From Oscillospiraceae bacterium (GTDB taxonomy: Bacteria; Bacillota; Clostridia; Oscillospirales; Ruminococcaceae): a DNA stretch of 50,070 nt. Positions within the stretch are counted from its first letter, which is position 1, and each line of letters starts with the position of its first letter. The DNA lies in contig JAFTYW010000010.1 in NCBI GenBank assembly GCA_017461245.1, positions 1-50,070 of the forward strand. The letters are read 5' to 3'. Made by a program: the position numbers and the translations under genes. Shown piece by piece: positions 42,316 through 50,070 of the stretch. Below the pieces are notes generated by a model, which was given only the letters and a program-made list of their open reading frames with translations, was not told the DNA's origin and made no database searches.

Positions 42316-44550
42316 TTATTGCGCTGTGCTTGTTGATTCTGTAGTAGATGAGGTTTCAGTTTGCGAAGAAGCTTCGCTCGAAACGGCTGGCTGGGTGCCG
42401 GAAGGATTGTGAGAATCACAAACGCTCGGAAGCTTATCCTTGTCGTAATATCCGATTTCGGTTTTGGTGCATATGCTTGATGCAAGCTTGCCTGTTTCTA
42501 AGCAGTAGGTGCATTCAACAACATTTGGAGAATCAATAAACTCTTTTGTGGGCTTGCCCGCCATAACGGGAGTCATGATCCTTTTCCAGAGCGACGGGGT
42601 AGAAACGTTGATACCGGTTAAGGTTTTAGGTGTGTCGTAGCCGTACCAGAGTGCCGAAACATTGTAGGGGGTAAGACCTACAAACCAAATGTCCTTTTTA
42701 TCGTTTGTGGTACCTGTTTTACCTCCGGTAGGCATATTGTTGAGCTTTGCGGCACGACCAGTTCCGTATGTTCCGGTACAAACGCGCTGAAGCATCTTGT
42801 TCATAATAACAGCTGTTTCCTCACTGATAACTCGCTCGGGCTCGCTCTCTTTTTCCAAGATTACATTTCCCTCAGAATCCTCAACTCTGAGATAGGTTAC
42901 GGGCTTGTTGTAGTAACCTCCGTTTGCGAACACCTGATATGCCGCAGCAAGCTCAAGAGGGGAAATACCGTCGGTTAAACCACCGAGGCTCATGGGCGAA
43001 AGGTTAATATCAGAGAGAACGTTTGTGCCGACCTTTCTTGAAGAAACAAGCGAGGTAATTCCAAGCTTGTCGGTAAGGAAATTAAAGCTCTCTCTTGGAG
43101 TAAGTGTTTGCGAAAGCTGAACGGGAATGGTGTTGACCGAGCGCTGAAGCGCATATTCAACCGGCATATTGCCGAGGTATCCGTTGTAGTAGTTGCTAAA
43201 GATCGTTCCGTCAGAAAGTTCGATCTTTTTGTCAGTCATAATTGTAGACCAGTTTATAAGATCTTTTTCAATTGCAAGCCCATAAATTGATATAGGCTTC
43301 ATTGTGGAGCCGGGCTGACGAAGGGCAGAGGTTGCGCGGTTGAAAAGTAAGTCGCCTTTTTTCTCTCCGAGACCACCAACCATAGCCTGAACGCGACCAT
43401 CAAGACCAACGATAGCCATTGCGGACTGAGGTGAAACCGCACCACTTACCTTGGGGAAGGCAGTCATTGTTTCAAACTGCTCTTCCAAAGCGTTCTGCAT
43501 TTTGATGTCCATCGGGGTGTAGATCTTAATTCCGTGCAGGGTTACAACCTCACGGGCATAGCTTCTTTGGTAGCCGTTCTTTTCAACCAGGTCGTCGATT
43601 ACATCAACCATAACTTGATCAACGTAATAACTCTGATAGCTGTTTACGGCGGATTTAAACTGTTCCTTGGTAAATACAAGCTCGGCATTGATGGCATTAT
43701 CGTATTCCTCTTGGGTAATCATTTCTTGCTCGAGCATCATTCCTAAAATCATATTGCGGCGTTCTTTGTTGTTTTCTTCACTGCGAAACGGACCGTACTT
43801 TGTGGGGTGCTGAGTAATTGCCGCAAGAGACGCACACTCGGCAAGTGAAAGCTCTGAAACATCTTTGTTAAAGTAAGCCTTTGCAGCCGCTTGAACACCG
43901 TTTAGATTTTGGTCAAGAGGCATAACGTTAAGATATGCTTCAAGTATTTCGGGTTTTGAGTAGTTTTGTTCAAGATTAACTGCTGTAAGAATTTCTTTAA
44001 TTTTTCTGTCAATTCTGTGCTGATTTTCGCCGGTAAGGTTTTTAACAAGCTGCTGAGTGATTGTTGAAGCACCAAACTCGGTATCATAGAACTTAAAGAA
44101 CATATTTGCGAAAGCGTAAACAGTTCTGCCCCAGTCAACGCCGTTGTGGTCAAGGAATCTTCTGTCTTCAACTGCGACAACTGCATCCTTCATATCCTGA
44201 GGGATCTTGTCGTAATCGACCCAGATTCTGTTTTCACCTGCCCAGATTCTTTCGCACTCTACATATTCACCCTTTTCGTCCAAACCGTATACAATAGAAG
44301 TATAGTTGAGAGCCTCTTTATCTATAGCCAACTCAAAATCGCCCGATTCAAAGCCTTGAATAGCGATAACCACTATTGAAACAGTTACGATACATACTGT
44401 CAGAACACAAACAAGAAAAATAGTAAGCAGGGACTTTCCAAGCGTTTTAAGCATTTTCTTTGTCTTAGGCTTGGAAGCACCTTCTTTAAGTTTAGAGGCA
44501 AGCTCTGTGATCTTAGCTCGCAGCTCGTTGAGTTTAAATTGTTTGTTCAT
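42316..44550 (-). CDS. Class A penicillin-binding protein 1A
   Basis: Bifunctional glycosyltransferase-transpeptidase building peptidoglycan. The 744-residue protein has one membrane helix (~47-72), a glycosyltransferase domain with VVAVEDRRFLDHNGVDWGRT (catalytic Glu) and GASTITQQLVKNL, and a transpeptidase domain with the active-site serine in RQPGSTMKP, SVN, and KTGTTNDKKDIWFVG. The tail is Ser/Thr-rich (SSEASSQTETSSTTES). The start has AAGGAG. It has its own minus-strand promoter. Confidence 0.95.
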   Translation of the reverse strand: MNKQFKLNELRAKITELASKLKEGASKPKTKKMLKTLGKSLLTIFLVCVLTVCIVTVSIVVIAIQGFESGDFELAIDKEALNYTSIVYGLDEKGEYVECERIWAGENRIWVDYDKIPQDMKDAVVAVEDRRFLDHNGVDWGRTVYAFANMFFKFYDTEFGASTITQQLVKNLTGENQHRIDRKIKEILTAVNLEQNYSKPEILEAYLNVMPLDQNLNGVQAAAKAYFNKDVSELSLAECASLAAITQHPTKYGPFRSEENNKERRNMILGMMLEQEMITQEEYDNAINAELVFTKEQFKSAVNSYQSYYVDQVMVDVIDDLVEKNGYQRSYAREVVTLHGIKIYTPMDIKMQNALEEQFETMTAFPKVSGAVSPQSAMAIVGLDGRVQAMVGGLGEKKGDLLFNRATSALRQPGSTMKPISIYGLAIEKDLINWSTIMTDKKIELSDGTIFSNYYNGYLGNMPVEYALQRSVNTIPVQLSQTLTPRESFNFLTDKLGITSLVSSRKVGTNVLSDINLSPMSLGGLTDGISPLELAAAYQVFANGGYYNKPVTYLRVEDSEGNVILEKESEPERVISEETAVIMNKMLQRVCTGTYGTGRAAKLNNMPTGGKTGTTNDKKDIWFVGLTPYNVSALWYGYDTPKTLTGINVSTPSLWKRIMTPVMAGKPTKEFIDSPNVVECTYCLETGKLASSICTKTEIGYYDKDKLPSVCDSHNPSGTQPAVSSEASSQTETSSTTESTSTAQ

Positions 44551-44634
44551 TTAAATTCTCCTTAGAAACCTCAGAATTTGCTAAAAAGGTTTTTTAAGAT
44601 AATTTGTTATATTATACCAAAGTATTCTTGTAAT

Positions 44635-44663
44635 AGTATACCACACAAAAAGCCATTTGTTAA
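44635..44663 (-). promoter_or_regulatory. Sigma-A promoter of pbp1A
   Basis: On the minus strand TTAACA (44663-44658), a 17-bp spacer and TATACT (44640-44635). A second -10-like TATAAT lies closer to the gene. The 210-bp gap to the BofC-like gene shows no clear plus-strand promoter. Confidence 0.65.
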
Positions 44664-44760
44664 GTCTTTTTTGAAATTTAACAAATTCATTATAAATTGA
44701 ATAAAAAAGCGAATAATTACCAATATTTTTCAAAGGATAGTAAAAAAGGGAGGTAAGCGT

Positions 44761-45087
44761 ATGAAGGCTACCGACAAACAGAAAAGGTTTATTAAAATCA
44801 TTTCTATATCGGTATTTGTTTTGTTTTGCTTTGGCTTTGCAGCGTTTAATATATTTAATTTTGTTTATGAGGACAGGCAAATTCAAGCCTATGAAAACGA
44901 GAAATACACAATAGGCGTTTACGAGGGAAAGATAGCAGTTTTTGCCCAGGGTGACAGCGTTCCCATAGAAGTTTACGATGTGTATGTCACAACTCTCCCC
45001 GAAAGCGATCAAAAAGCGCTTAGAAAGGGAATAGAGGTTTACGGAAAGGTAAAGCTTAAATATCTTATTGAGGATTATACAAGTTAA
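44761..45087 (+). CDS. BofC C-terminal-domain-like membrane protein
   Basis: A 108-residue protein with one N-terminal membrane helix (~11-33) and an outside domain, YTIGVYEGKIAVFAQGDSVP followed by YVTTLPESDQKALRKGIEVY. This resembles the C-terminal domain of BofC, the intermembrane protein that restrains the SpoIVB protease signal in Bacillus sporulation. The N-terminal BofC domain is absent. A role in sporulation signalling is inference, supported by the neighbouring spoIIIA operon and by the SigK pro-sequence. GGGAGG precedes the start, and a terminator follows directly. Confidence 0.6.
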   Translation: MKATDKQKRFIKIISISVFVLFCFGFAAFNIFNFVYEDRQIQAYENEKYTIGVYEGKIAVFAQGDSVPIEVYDVYVTTLPESDQKALRKGIEVYGKVKLKYLIEDYTS

Positions 45088-45119
45088 AGAGGCTGAAAAC
45101 CAGCCTCTTTTTATTTTTT
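45087..45119 (+). terminator. Rho-independent terminator
   Basis: AAGAGGCTG pairs with CAGCCTCTT around 5 bases, followed by TTTATTTTTT. It separates the BofC-like gene from spoIIIA. Confidence 0.92.
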
Positions 45120-45184
45120 GTAATAATGTTGGTTTGCTCTGAATAAAATTGAGTGAGCCTTGTCCAAAGAAAAGAGGAAGTGTT

Positions 45185-46141
45185 ATGAATTCGTCCTTAA
45201 AAAACTTAAGAGAAGCAACTGCTTTTTTACCCGATAGAATAAGGTATCCCATTTCTGTAATTGGAGAAAAGCTTTCGTCGCAAATAAACGAAATACGGCT
45301 CAAAAGGCTTTGCCCCGTTGTTATCATTACGTCAAACGAGAGATGCTTTTTAAAATATGACGGGACTACTACACTAAATCCTACAGATTCCTCAATCTGC
45401 AGAGTCGAGAACAACGATATGGACGAGGCAGTAAGAAAGCTTTGCAACTACTCTATTCACGCCTTTCAGAACGAGCTTAAAAATGGGTTTATAACCGTTT
45501 CGGGTGGGCATAGAGTTGGAATAAGCGCTACCGCGGTGACCAACGCTCAAGGCGAAATTACTGCCATAAAAAATATATCCTCGCTTAATATAAGAATTGC
45601 AAGAGAAATCGAGGGGGCTGCAGACGAAATTATAAATAATGTTTTTTATGACAGAATTCGCTCGGTTTTAATTGTTGGCGAGCCTTCAAGCGGAAAAACG
45701 ACTGTTTTAAGAGACCTGGCCGGCAGACTGTCAGGAGCAGAATTTGGGTATTTGAGGGTCTGTATAGTCGATGAGCGCAGCGAGATTGCTGCAACAAGCG
45801 AGGGAATAAGCAAAAACAATCTTGGCTTTGGCTGCGATGTTCTTGACGGTTATCCAAAAGCCGACGGAATGATGATTGCGCTAAGAGCAATGTCGCCCGA
45901 TATAATTGTCTGCGACGAAATTGGAAGCGATAGGGACGTAATTGCAATAGAAAGCATAGCAAATGCAGGAACAAAGCTTATCGCAAGCATTCACGCGGAG
46001 GGTTTCTCTCAGCTCTTAAAAAGACCGCAGTTTGTAAAACTTATGCATACCGCGGTGTTTGAAACGGCAGTTGTGTTAAAGGGCAAAGAAAGCCCGGGTA
46101 AAGTCAAGGAAATAATTTCGCTTAAACGTTATTGGAGATAG
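45185..46141 (+). CDS. spoIIIAA: Stage III sporulation protein AA (ATPase)
   Basis: Secretion-type ATPase of the mother cell-forespore channel, the energy source of the SpoIIIA-SpoIIQ complex. The 318 residues show VGEPSSGKTTVLRDLA (Walker A), CIVDERSEIA, and PDIIVCDEIGSDRD (Walker B-like), with an N-terminal helical part. The start at 45185 is chosen by GAGGAAG; the frame from 45149 has no ribosome binding site. It heads an eight-gene operon. No confident sigma-E promoter was identified upstream. Confidence 0.95.
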   Translation: MNSSLKNLREATAFLPDRIRYPISVIGEKLSSQINEIRLKRLCPVVIITSNERCFLKYDGTTTLNPTDSSICRVENNDMDEAVRKLCNYSIHAFQNELKNGFITVSGGHRVGISATAVTNAQGEITAIKNISSLNIRIAREIEGAADEIINNVFYDRIRSVLIVGEPSSGKTTVLRDLAGRLSGAEFGYLRVCIVDERSEIAATSEGISKNNLGFGCDVLDGYPKADGMMIALRAMSPDIIVCDEIGSDRDVIAIESIANAGTKLIASIHAEGFSQLLKRPQFVKLMHTAVFETAVVLKGKESPGKVKEIISLKRYWR

Positions 46142-46145
46142 ATTG

Positions 46146-46658
46146 ATGATAAGGCTTTTGGGATGTCTTTTGATTATGTTCTCGTCGGTTTGCATAGGGC
46201 TAAATTACATAAATATGCTCAGAAAAAGGGTCGGCGGAATATCCGCAATGATCGAGCTTTTGTCAGCTCTTAAAATAAAAATAAGTTACGAGTTTTCGGC
46301 ACTACCCGAGCTTCTGATGCAAATGCAGAAGAATGCAACAGATACCGAGGTAATCTTTTTAAACGAGTGTGTTACAAGCCTAAAACGCGGTGATGACCTT
46401 AAATCTGCTTGGTGTGCAGGCGTTAGTAGGGTTTCAGAACAAATGCATCTTACAAAAAGTGACACAGATATTTTAAATGAATTTTCAATCTGTCTTGGCG
46501 ACAGCGATGTCAGCGGTCAGATTTCAAACATACAGTTGTATACCGAAATGTTGAAAAAGAATTTGCGCGATGCGGAGGGCATCTTAAAAGAAAAATCAAA
46601 GGTAACACTAAGCTGCAGTTTGTTCGGCGGTTTAATATTTTTTGTGCTGTTGATTTAG
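46146..46658 (+). CDS. spoIIIAB: Stage III sporulation protein AB
   Basis: Membrane protein resembling the inner-membrane GspF component of secretion systems. The 170 residues have an N-terminal helix (LGCLLIMFSSVCIGLNY), a soluble helical domain (GDDLKSAWCAGVSRV, FSICLGDSDVSGQI) and a final membrane segment (LSCSLFGGLIFFVLLI). ATG 46146 is preferred, with GGAG 10 bases upstream; TTG 46143 is possible. Confidence 0.93.
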   Translation: MIRLLGCLLIMFSSVCIGLNYINMLRKRVGGISAMIELLSALKIKISYEFSALPELLMQMQKNATDTEVIFLNECVTSLKRGDDLKSAWCAGVSRVSEQMHLTKSDTDILNEFSICLGDSDVSGQISNIQLYTEMLKKNLRDAEGILKEKSKVTLSCSLFGGLIFFVLLI

Positions 46659-46678
46659 CTTAATCGGAGGAAAAGAAA

Positions 46679-46873
46679 ATGGATGTAGATTTAATATTTA
46701 AAATTGCAGCTGTTGGAATAATCGTTACAGTGCTAAATCAAGTCCTCATTCGCTCGGGAAGAGAGGAACAGGCCACAATGACAACGCTTGCAGGGCTTAT
46801 TGTCGTGCTTATGATGATGATCTATCAGATAAGCGAGCTTTTTGACACCGTAAAAAGCGTATTTGGGCTTTAG
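46679..46873 (+). CDS. spoIIIAC: Stage III sporulation protein AC
   Basis: A 64-residue membrane protein with two helices (FKIAAVGIIVTVLNQVLIRS and TMTTLAGLIVVLMMMIYQIS). Its size and position match SpoIIIAC. GGAGG precedes the start. Confidence 0.93.
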   Translation: MDVDLIFKIAAVGIIVTVLNQVLIRSGREEQATMTTLAGLIVVLMMMIYQISELFDTVKSVFGL

Positions 46874-46881
46874 GAGAGAAA

Positions 46882-47277
46882 ATGGACGTTGTTTCTGTTG
46901 TAGTACTTGCTCTTTTAGCGGCGCTTTTGGCGGTTGTTTTAAAACAGTACAAGCCCGAATATGCAGTTGTAATAACAGTAATAACTGCGGCGATTGTTTT
47001 GATTGGAATAATATCAATGATCGTTCCTATCATTTCTGAAATCAGAAAAATGATGGATGGGGCCGCAATAGATTACGAGTATATAACTGTTCTTATTAAA
47101 GCGGTAGGAATATGCTATATAACGCAGTTTGCAAGTGACGTTTGCAAGGATGCAGGGCAGATCTCCATATCAAACAAAATAGAGCTTGCAGGAAAGGTGG
47201 CGTTATGTCTTTCGGCACTTCCGCTTTATAGAGACTTGCTTTCTTTGACGCAGACTATTATAGGAAAGGCAATGTAA
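46882..47277 (+). CDS. spoIIIAD: Stage III sporulation protein AD
   Basis: A 131-residue membrane protein with about four helices, including VVSVVVLALLAALLAVVLKQ and YAVVITVITAAIVLIGIIS, and the conserved ITQFASDVCKDAGQISISNK segment. It follows spoIIIAC after 8 bases, with AGGAGAG upstream. Confidence 0.93.
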   Translation: MDVVSVVVLALLAALLAVVLKQYKPEYAVVITVITAAIVLIGIISMIVPIISEIRKMMDGAAIDYEYITVLIKAVGICYITQFASDVCKDAGQISISNKIELAGKVALCLSALPLYRDLLSLTQTIIGKAM

Positions 47278-47280
47278 AAG

Positions 47281-48375
47281 ATGAAAAAAGTAGTCACTTT
47301 TGCGGTTTTTTTGCTTGTTTTTGTATGTTTTTCTGTTACAAGCTACGCCGCAGAAAGCTCTGTTGAGGATATTTTCCCAGAGGATGCGCAGCAGCTTTTG
47401 TATGAAAACGGCTTTACTGACCTTGATATAGATGCATTACTTGATCTGTCGCCGAGCCAGGTTGTCAGTTACATAATAAACGCTGTAAAAAATGAGATTA
47501 ATGCGCCGTTTCTTTTGTTTTATATTATTTTTATTGTAATAATAATTACCTCTATTGCCTCGGGAATAAACGGGGGATTTTTAAGCGCTGAGCTTGACAG
47601 AAGCTTTTCTGCGGTTGCAGTTCTTTCGGTTTGCACGACTGCAATAGTACCGATAATTACCTGCATAGAGGAAACCAGACGGTTTATAACGCAGATGAGC
47701 AGTTTTGTAAAGGTTTTTGTACCTGTTTTGTCAGGGGTTATGATCGGCGGCGGGCAGGTAAACAGCGGGGCGGGTTATCAGCTAGTTATGATTTTTGCTG
47801 CAGAGTTTCTCTCGACTTTTTTATCTGGGATTATTTTGCCGCTGATACTCATGTATCTCGCACTTGCAACTGTCAGTAGAATAACCGCGGGCTTTAAGAT
47901 GGATTCGATAACCAATTCTGTGAAATCTGTTGTAAATTGGTCACTTTCCTTGCTTATGGGCGCTTTTGTCGGGTTGATAACTATAAAAGGACTTATAGGC
48001 ACGGGATCAGATTCGCTTGCGCTTCGCACTGGTAAGTTTTTTGTTGGCAGTTTTGTCCCCGCTGTTGGCGGAGCATTGGCCGAGGCGGCATCAACAGTTC
48101 AAAAAAGCGTTGGACTTATAAAAAACACAACGGGAGTTTTTGGAATAATTGCGGCGGCGATTTATTTTATTCCGCCGCTTATAAAGATACTTATATATAA
48201 ACTTACCTGCGATTTAAACTCAATAATAGGTGATATGCTTGGAGCAGAGAAATTAGCAGGACTTTTGAAGGATATTTCAGCAGTTTTAGGACTTTTAACA
48301 TCGGTAATTTTGAGCTACGGCGTTTTAGTTATACTTTCGACCGCCGTAACACTCATTATCGGGAGTGGGGGATAG
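47281..48375 (+). CDS. spoIIIAE: Stage III sporulation protein AE
   Basis: The largest membrane component of the SpoIIIA channel. The 364 residues begin with a signal peptide (KVVTFAVFLLVFVCFSVTSYA), then a helical region (~25-70), and a polytopic part with about seven helices. Conserved stretches include VKVFVPVLSGVMIGGGQVNS, LTIKGLIGTGSDSLALRTGK-like (TIKGLIGTGSDSLALRT) and FVPAVGGALAEAASTVQ. It starts 3 bases after spoIIIAD. Confidence 0.93.
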   Translation: MKKVVTFAVFLLVFVCFSVTSYAAESSVEDIFPEDAQQLLYENGFTDLDIDALLDLSPSQVVSYIINAVKNEINAPFLLFYIIFIVIIITSIASGINGGFLSAELDRSFSAVAVLSVCTTAIVPIITCIEETRRFITQMSSFVKVFVPVLSGVMIGGGQVNSGAGYQLVMIFAAEFLSTFLSGIILPLILMYLALATVSRITAGFKMDSITNSVKSVVNWSLSLLMGAFVGLITIKGLIGTGSDSLALRTGKFFVGSFVPAVGGALAEAASTVQKSVGLIKNTTGVFGIIAAAIYFIPPLIKILIYKLTCDLNSIIGDMLGAEKLAGLLKDISAVLGLLTSVILSYGVLVILSTAVTLIIGSGG

Positions 48376-48376
48376 T

Positions 48377-48883
48377 TTGGAAGCTGTAAAGGTTTGGGGC
48401 TTTTCAATGTGTGCGGCGGTTGTTATAGGGTCTGTGGTGTCAATGATAGCGCCGTCACTTGAAAAGCATAAGATGATGAAGCTGATAATATCTGCATTTG
48501 TGCTTGCGGGAGTTCTTTCGCCAATGCTTAATTTGATTGATGAGATCGATTTGTCGCTGCAGGCATCAGCAGAAAATGTAGTAGAAAAGCAGGACCATAT
48601 TCTTGACGAAAACATGTTAAATAAGCTTGAAAACAGTGTTTCTCAGTCACTTTTTCCGCTGATAGATGATGAATTAGACGCTTTGGGGCTCTCAAGTGAT
48701 TTTGGAATAAACACCGAGCTTAAACAATCAGAAGATAGAATAGAGATAGAATGCGTGAATATTACTGTTATGGACTTGCATAAGATAGACAAGGACAATT
48801 TAAAAGCTGCTTTAGAAAGAAATTTGGGACTTACGATAAAGATAAATGCCTTAAATGCCGAGGAGAACACTAAAAATGAATGA
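48377..48883 (+). CDS. spoIIIAF: Stage III sporulation protein AF
   Basis: A 168-residue protein with two N-terminal helices (GFSMCAAVVIGSVVSMIAP and LIISAFVLAGVLSPMLNL) and a soluble ring-forming domain (~75-168). TTG at 48377 is preferred, just after the spoIIIAE stop, with GGGGGA upstream; a GTG at 48365 would overlap spoIIIAE. The stop overlaps the spoIIIAG start by 8 bases. Confidence 0.88.
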   Translation: MEAVKVWGFSMCAAVVIGSVVSMIAPSLEKHKMMKLIISAFVLAGVLSPMLNLIDEIDLSLQASAENVVEKQDHILDENMLNKLENSVSQSLFPLIDDELDALGLSSDFGINTELKQSEDRIEIECVNITVMDLHKIDKDNLKAALERNLGLTIKINALNAEENTKNE

Positions 48884-49433
48884 CAAGTTAAAACACTTTA
48901 CATCTATTTTCATCAAAAAACTCGGTAATAAGAGAACGGTAAGCGTGATTTTGGTCCTTGGAATATGCGGGATGCTCTTGATTGGCTTTTCAGACATATT
49001 TTCAAACGGCAAAAAAACGACATCCGTGAGCAATACAACAGTCAGCGTTGAAGAATACATAAAAGCTATTGAAAAAAGAACAAGAGAGATGCTTGCCTCT
49101 ATTGATGGAGCTGGAAAATGCAAGATAATGATCACCGCAGAAAGCTCATCTGAACAGAACTTTGCAACAGATGACTCAATATCGCAGGATATCCAGTCAG
49201 ACCAAACAGAAAGCAAAAACAAAACAGACATTGAGAAAGAAATTGTTATGGTTGAGGATTCAAACGGAAAAAAGGTTGCCCTTGTAAGAAACGTTACAGA
49301 GCCAAAGATCAGAGGTGTTTTGGTTTTGTGTGAGGGGGCAGACGATATTGAAACAAAAGAAAGGATAACTAACGCAGTTAAAACCTTGTTGGGTATTTCA
49401 TCAAATAAAATCAGTGTAATTAAAATGAAATAA
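48876..49433 (+). CDS. spoIIIAG: Stage III sporulation protein AG
   Basis: Forms the large ring in the intermembrane space of the channel. The 185 residues have one helix (VSVILVLGICGMLLIGF), a low-complexity linker, and a ring domain with REMLASIDGAGKCKIMITAE, an acidic/Asn-Lys insertion, and RGVLVLCEGADDIETKERI. The start at 48876 is chosen by AGGAGA; it begins inside spoIIIAF. Confidence 0.93.
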   Translation: MNDKLKHFTSIFIKKLGNKRTVSVILVLGICGMLLIGFSDIFSNGKKTTSVSNTTVSVEEYIKAIEKRTREMLASIDGAGKCKIMITAESSSEQNFATDDSISQDIQSDQTESKNKTDIEKEIVMVEDSNGKKVALVRNVTEPKIRGVLVLCEGADDIETKERITNAVKTLLGISSNKISVIKMK

Positions 49434-49447
49434 AAGGGGAGAACATT

Positions 49448-49981
49448 ATGAAACTTAATGTACTTATCAGAAAAAGACAGTTGATTTTGGCATCGCTTGT
49501 TGTTATTCTCGGTGTAGCAGTTTACTTAAATTGGGAATTTTCAAACAACAATGTAAATCTAGACACATCGGGCGATAGTGACAAGGTTTATGGCGAGACC
49601 CAACAGACAGGCGTTGAGGTAACAGAAACATCTGAGGAATATTTTGCTCAGGCAAGGCTGAATCGACAAAAAAATCGCGATGAAGCGCTCGAAACTGTTC
49701 AGACCATGCTCGAAGATAAGACATTAACTGAGGCGCAAAAGGCACAAATTACCCAAAAAGCAACAGAAATTGCCGAATATGCGAAGAGTGAAACTGCTAT
49801 TGAGGAGCTTGTTAAGGCAAAGGGCTTTAGCGAGTGCGTTGCCTTTATTGATGGGGAAAATGCAAGCGTTGTTGTGAGCTCAAAAGGGCTTTCTGATGCT
49901 CAAGCGGCACAAATTTTTGAAATTGTTTTGCAAAAAACAAAAATAAATTCAGAAAATATTAATATTGTTGAAGCAAAATAG
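49448..49981 (+). CDS. spoIIIAH: Stage III sporulation protein AH
   Basis: Mother-cell membrane partner of forespore SpoIIQ; its ring domain links the two membranes. The 177 residues have an N-terminal helix (QLILASLVVILGVAVYLNW), a Gln/Glu-rich linker and a YscJ/FliF-like domain (~85-177) with FSECVAFIDGENASVVVSS and INSENINIVEAK. It is the last gene of the operon, with GGGGAG upstream. Confidence 0.94.
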   Translation: MKLNVLIRKRQLILASLVVILGVAVYLNWEFSNNNVNLDTSGDSDKVYGETQQTGVEVTETSEEYFAQARLNRQKNRDEALETVQTMLEDKTLTEAQKAQITQKATEIAEYAKSETAIEELVKAKGFSECVAFIDGENASVVVSSKGLSDAQAAQIFEIVLQKTKINSENINIVEAK

Positions 49982-50009
49982 TTGTGTATTTTGAAATTTG
50001 TGGTATAAT
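49982..50009 (+). promoter_or_regulatory. Promoter for a gene beyond the window
   Basis: TTGTGT (49982-49987), a 16-bp spacer and TATAAT (50004-50009), right after the spoIIIAH stop. The window ends at AAAGGA, which could be the start of a ribosome binding site. Confidence 0.5.
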
Positions 50010-50033
50010 ATAAGTGTATATTCAAGGATTATG

Positions 50034-50055
50034 TGCATAAAAATGCATTTATGCA
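50034..50055. repeat. Inverted repeat in the downstream leader
   Basis: TGCATAAA (50034-50041) and TTTATGCA (50048-50055) flank AATGCA, between the promoter above and the next gene. It could be an operator or a leader hairpin. Confidence 0.55.
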
Positions 50056-50070
50056 TGTATCAATAAAGGA

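Noticed and set aside
44581-45447. 288-codon open frame on the minus strand
   Set aside because: It lies opposite the BofC-like gene, a terminator and spoIIIAA, and has no ribosome binding site or recognisable motif.
1-50070. CRISPR arrays, rRNA, tRNA genes or insertion sequences
   Set aside because: I saw no regularly spaced repeats, no rRNA sequence, no convincing tRNA cloverleaf and no DDE transposase. A short tRNA could be missed by eye.

Overview
The window is chromosomal DNA from a spore-forming, low-to-moderate GC member of the Firmicutes, most likely class Clostridia and probably near the Oscillospiraceae/Ruminococcaceae. This is inferred from gene content and order, because no rRNA gene is present. 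The supporting content is the complete spoIIIAA-AH operon, sigK, spoIIM, a YtvI-like protein and a BofC-like protein, a sepF-ylmH-divIVA-ileS cluster, a split transketolase, strong AAGGAGG-type ribosome binding sites and many sigma-A promoters with 17-bp spacers. TGA is an ordinary stop codon here (lspA, spoIIIAF and others end with it).

Layout. (1) Positions 1 to about 4460 are the right-hand end of an integrative mobile element: an overlapping upstream gene fragment, a MOB relaxase, a ParB-like protein, a small TnpW-like protein and a large serine recombinase, closed by a strong hairpin. (2) 4524-7643, minus strand: a family 3 glycoside hydrolase interrupted by one in-frame TGA, and a PAP2 phosphatase. 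(3) 7789-9552: a zinc-ribbon membrane protein, an uninterrupted sigK with a pro-sequence, and a small unknown membrane protein. (4) 9689-17148: miaB, a YlbF-family gene, mutS, mutL, miaA (tRNA modification and mismatch repair). (5) 17221-25528: an HlyD-like membrane protein, yggS, sepF, ylmH, divIVA, ileS, lspA, rluD (division, polar growth, translation). (6) 25576-29931: the two halves of transketolase facing a hom-lysC operon. (7) 30118-37429: ytvI-like, a lone mazF-type toxin gene, prmA, a VanY-type carboxypeptidase, hflX, nadB, nadC. (8) 37468-39492, minus strand: DnaI-like helicase loader and DnaD-like protein. (9) A 408-bp AT-rich gene-free stretch with repeated TTTACATAATT elements, then spoIIM, xerD and a YesL-like gene. 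(10) pbp1A on the minus strand, the BofC-like gene and the complete spoIIIA operon, ending at a promoter for a gene beyond the window.

The sporulation genes fit together. The SpoIIIA proteins and SpoIIM act around engulfment and the mother cell-forespore channel. SigK drives late mother-cell transcription and carries a pro-sequence. The BofC-like protein resembles a factor that controls the protease signal for pro-SigK processing in Bacillus.

Most of the window is conserved housekeeping sequence. I did not find a clear new multi-gene system. The most unusual signals are the in-frame TGA at a conserved glycine of the glycoside hydrolase, a 29-bp palindrome inside the ParB-like gene, the repeat cluster between dnaD and spoIIM, an internal start with a perfect ribosome binding site in lysC, a membrane-fusion-protein-like gene without a transporter in the division cluster, and a MazF-type toxin without a visible antitoxin.
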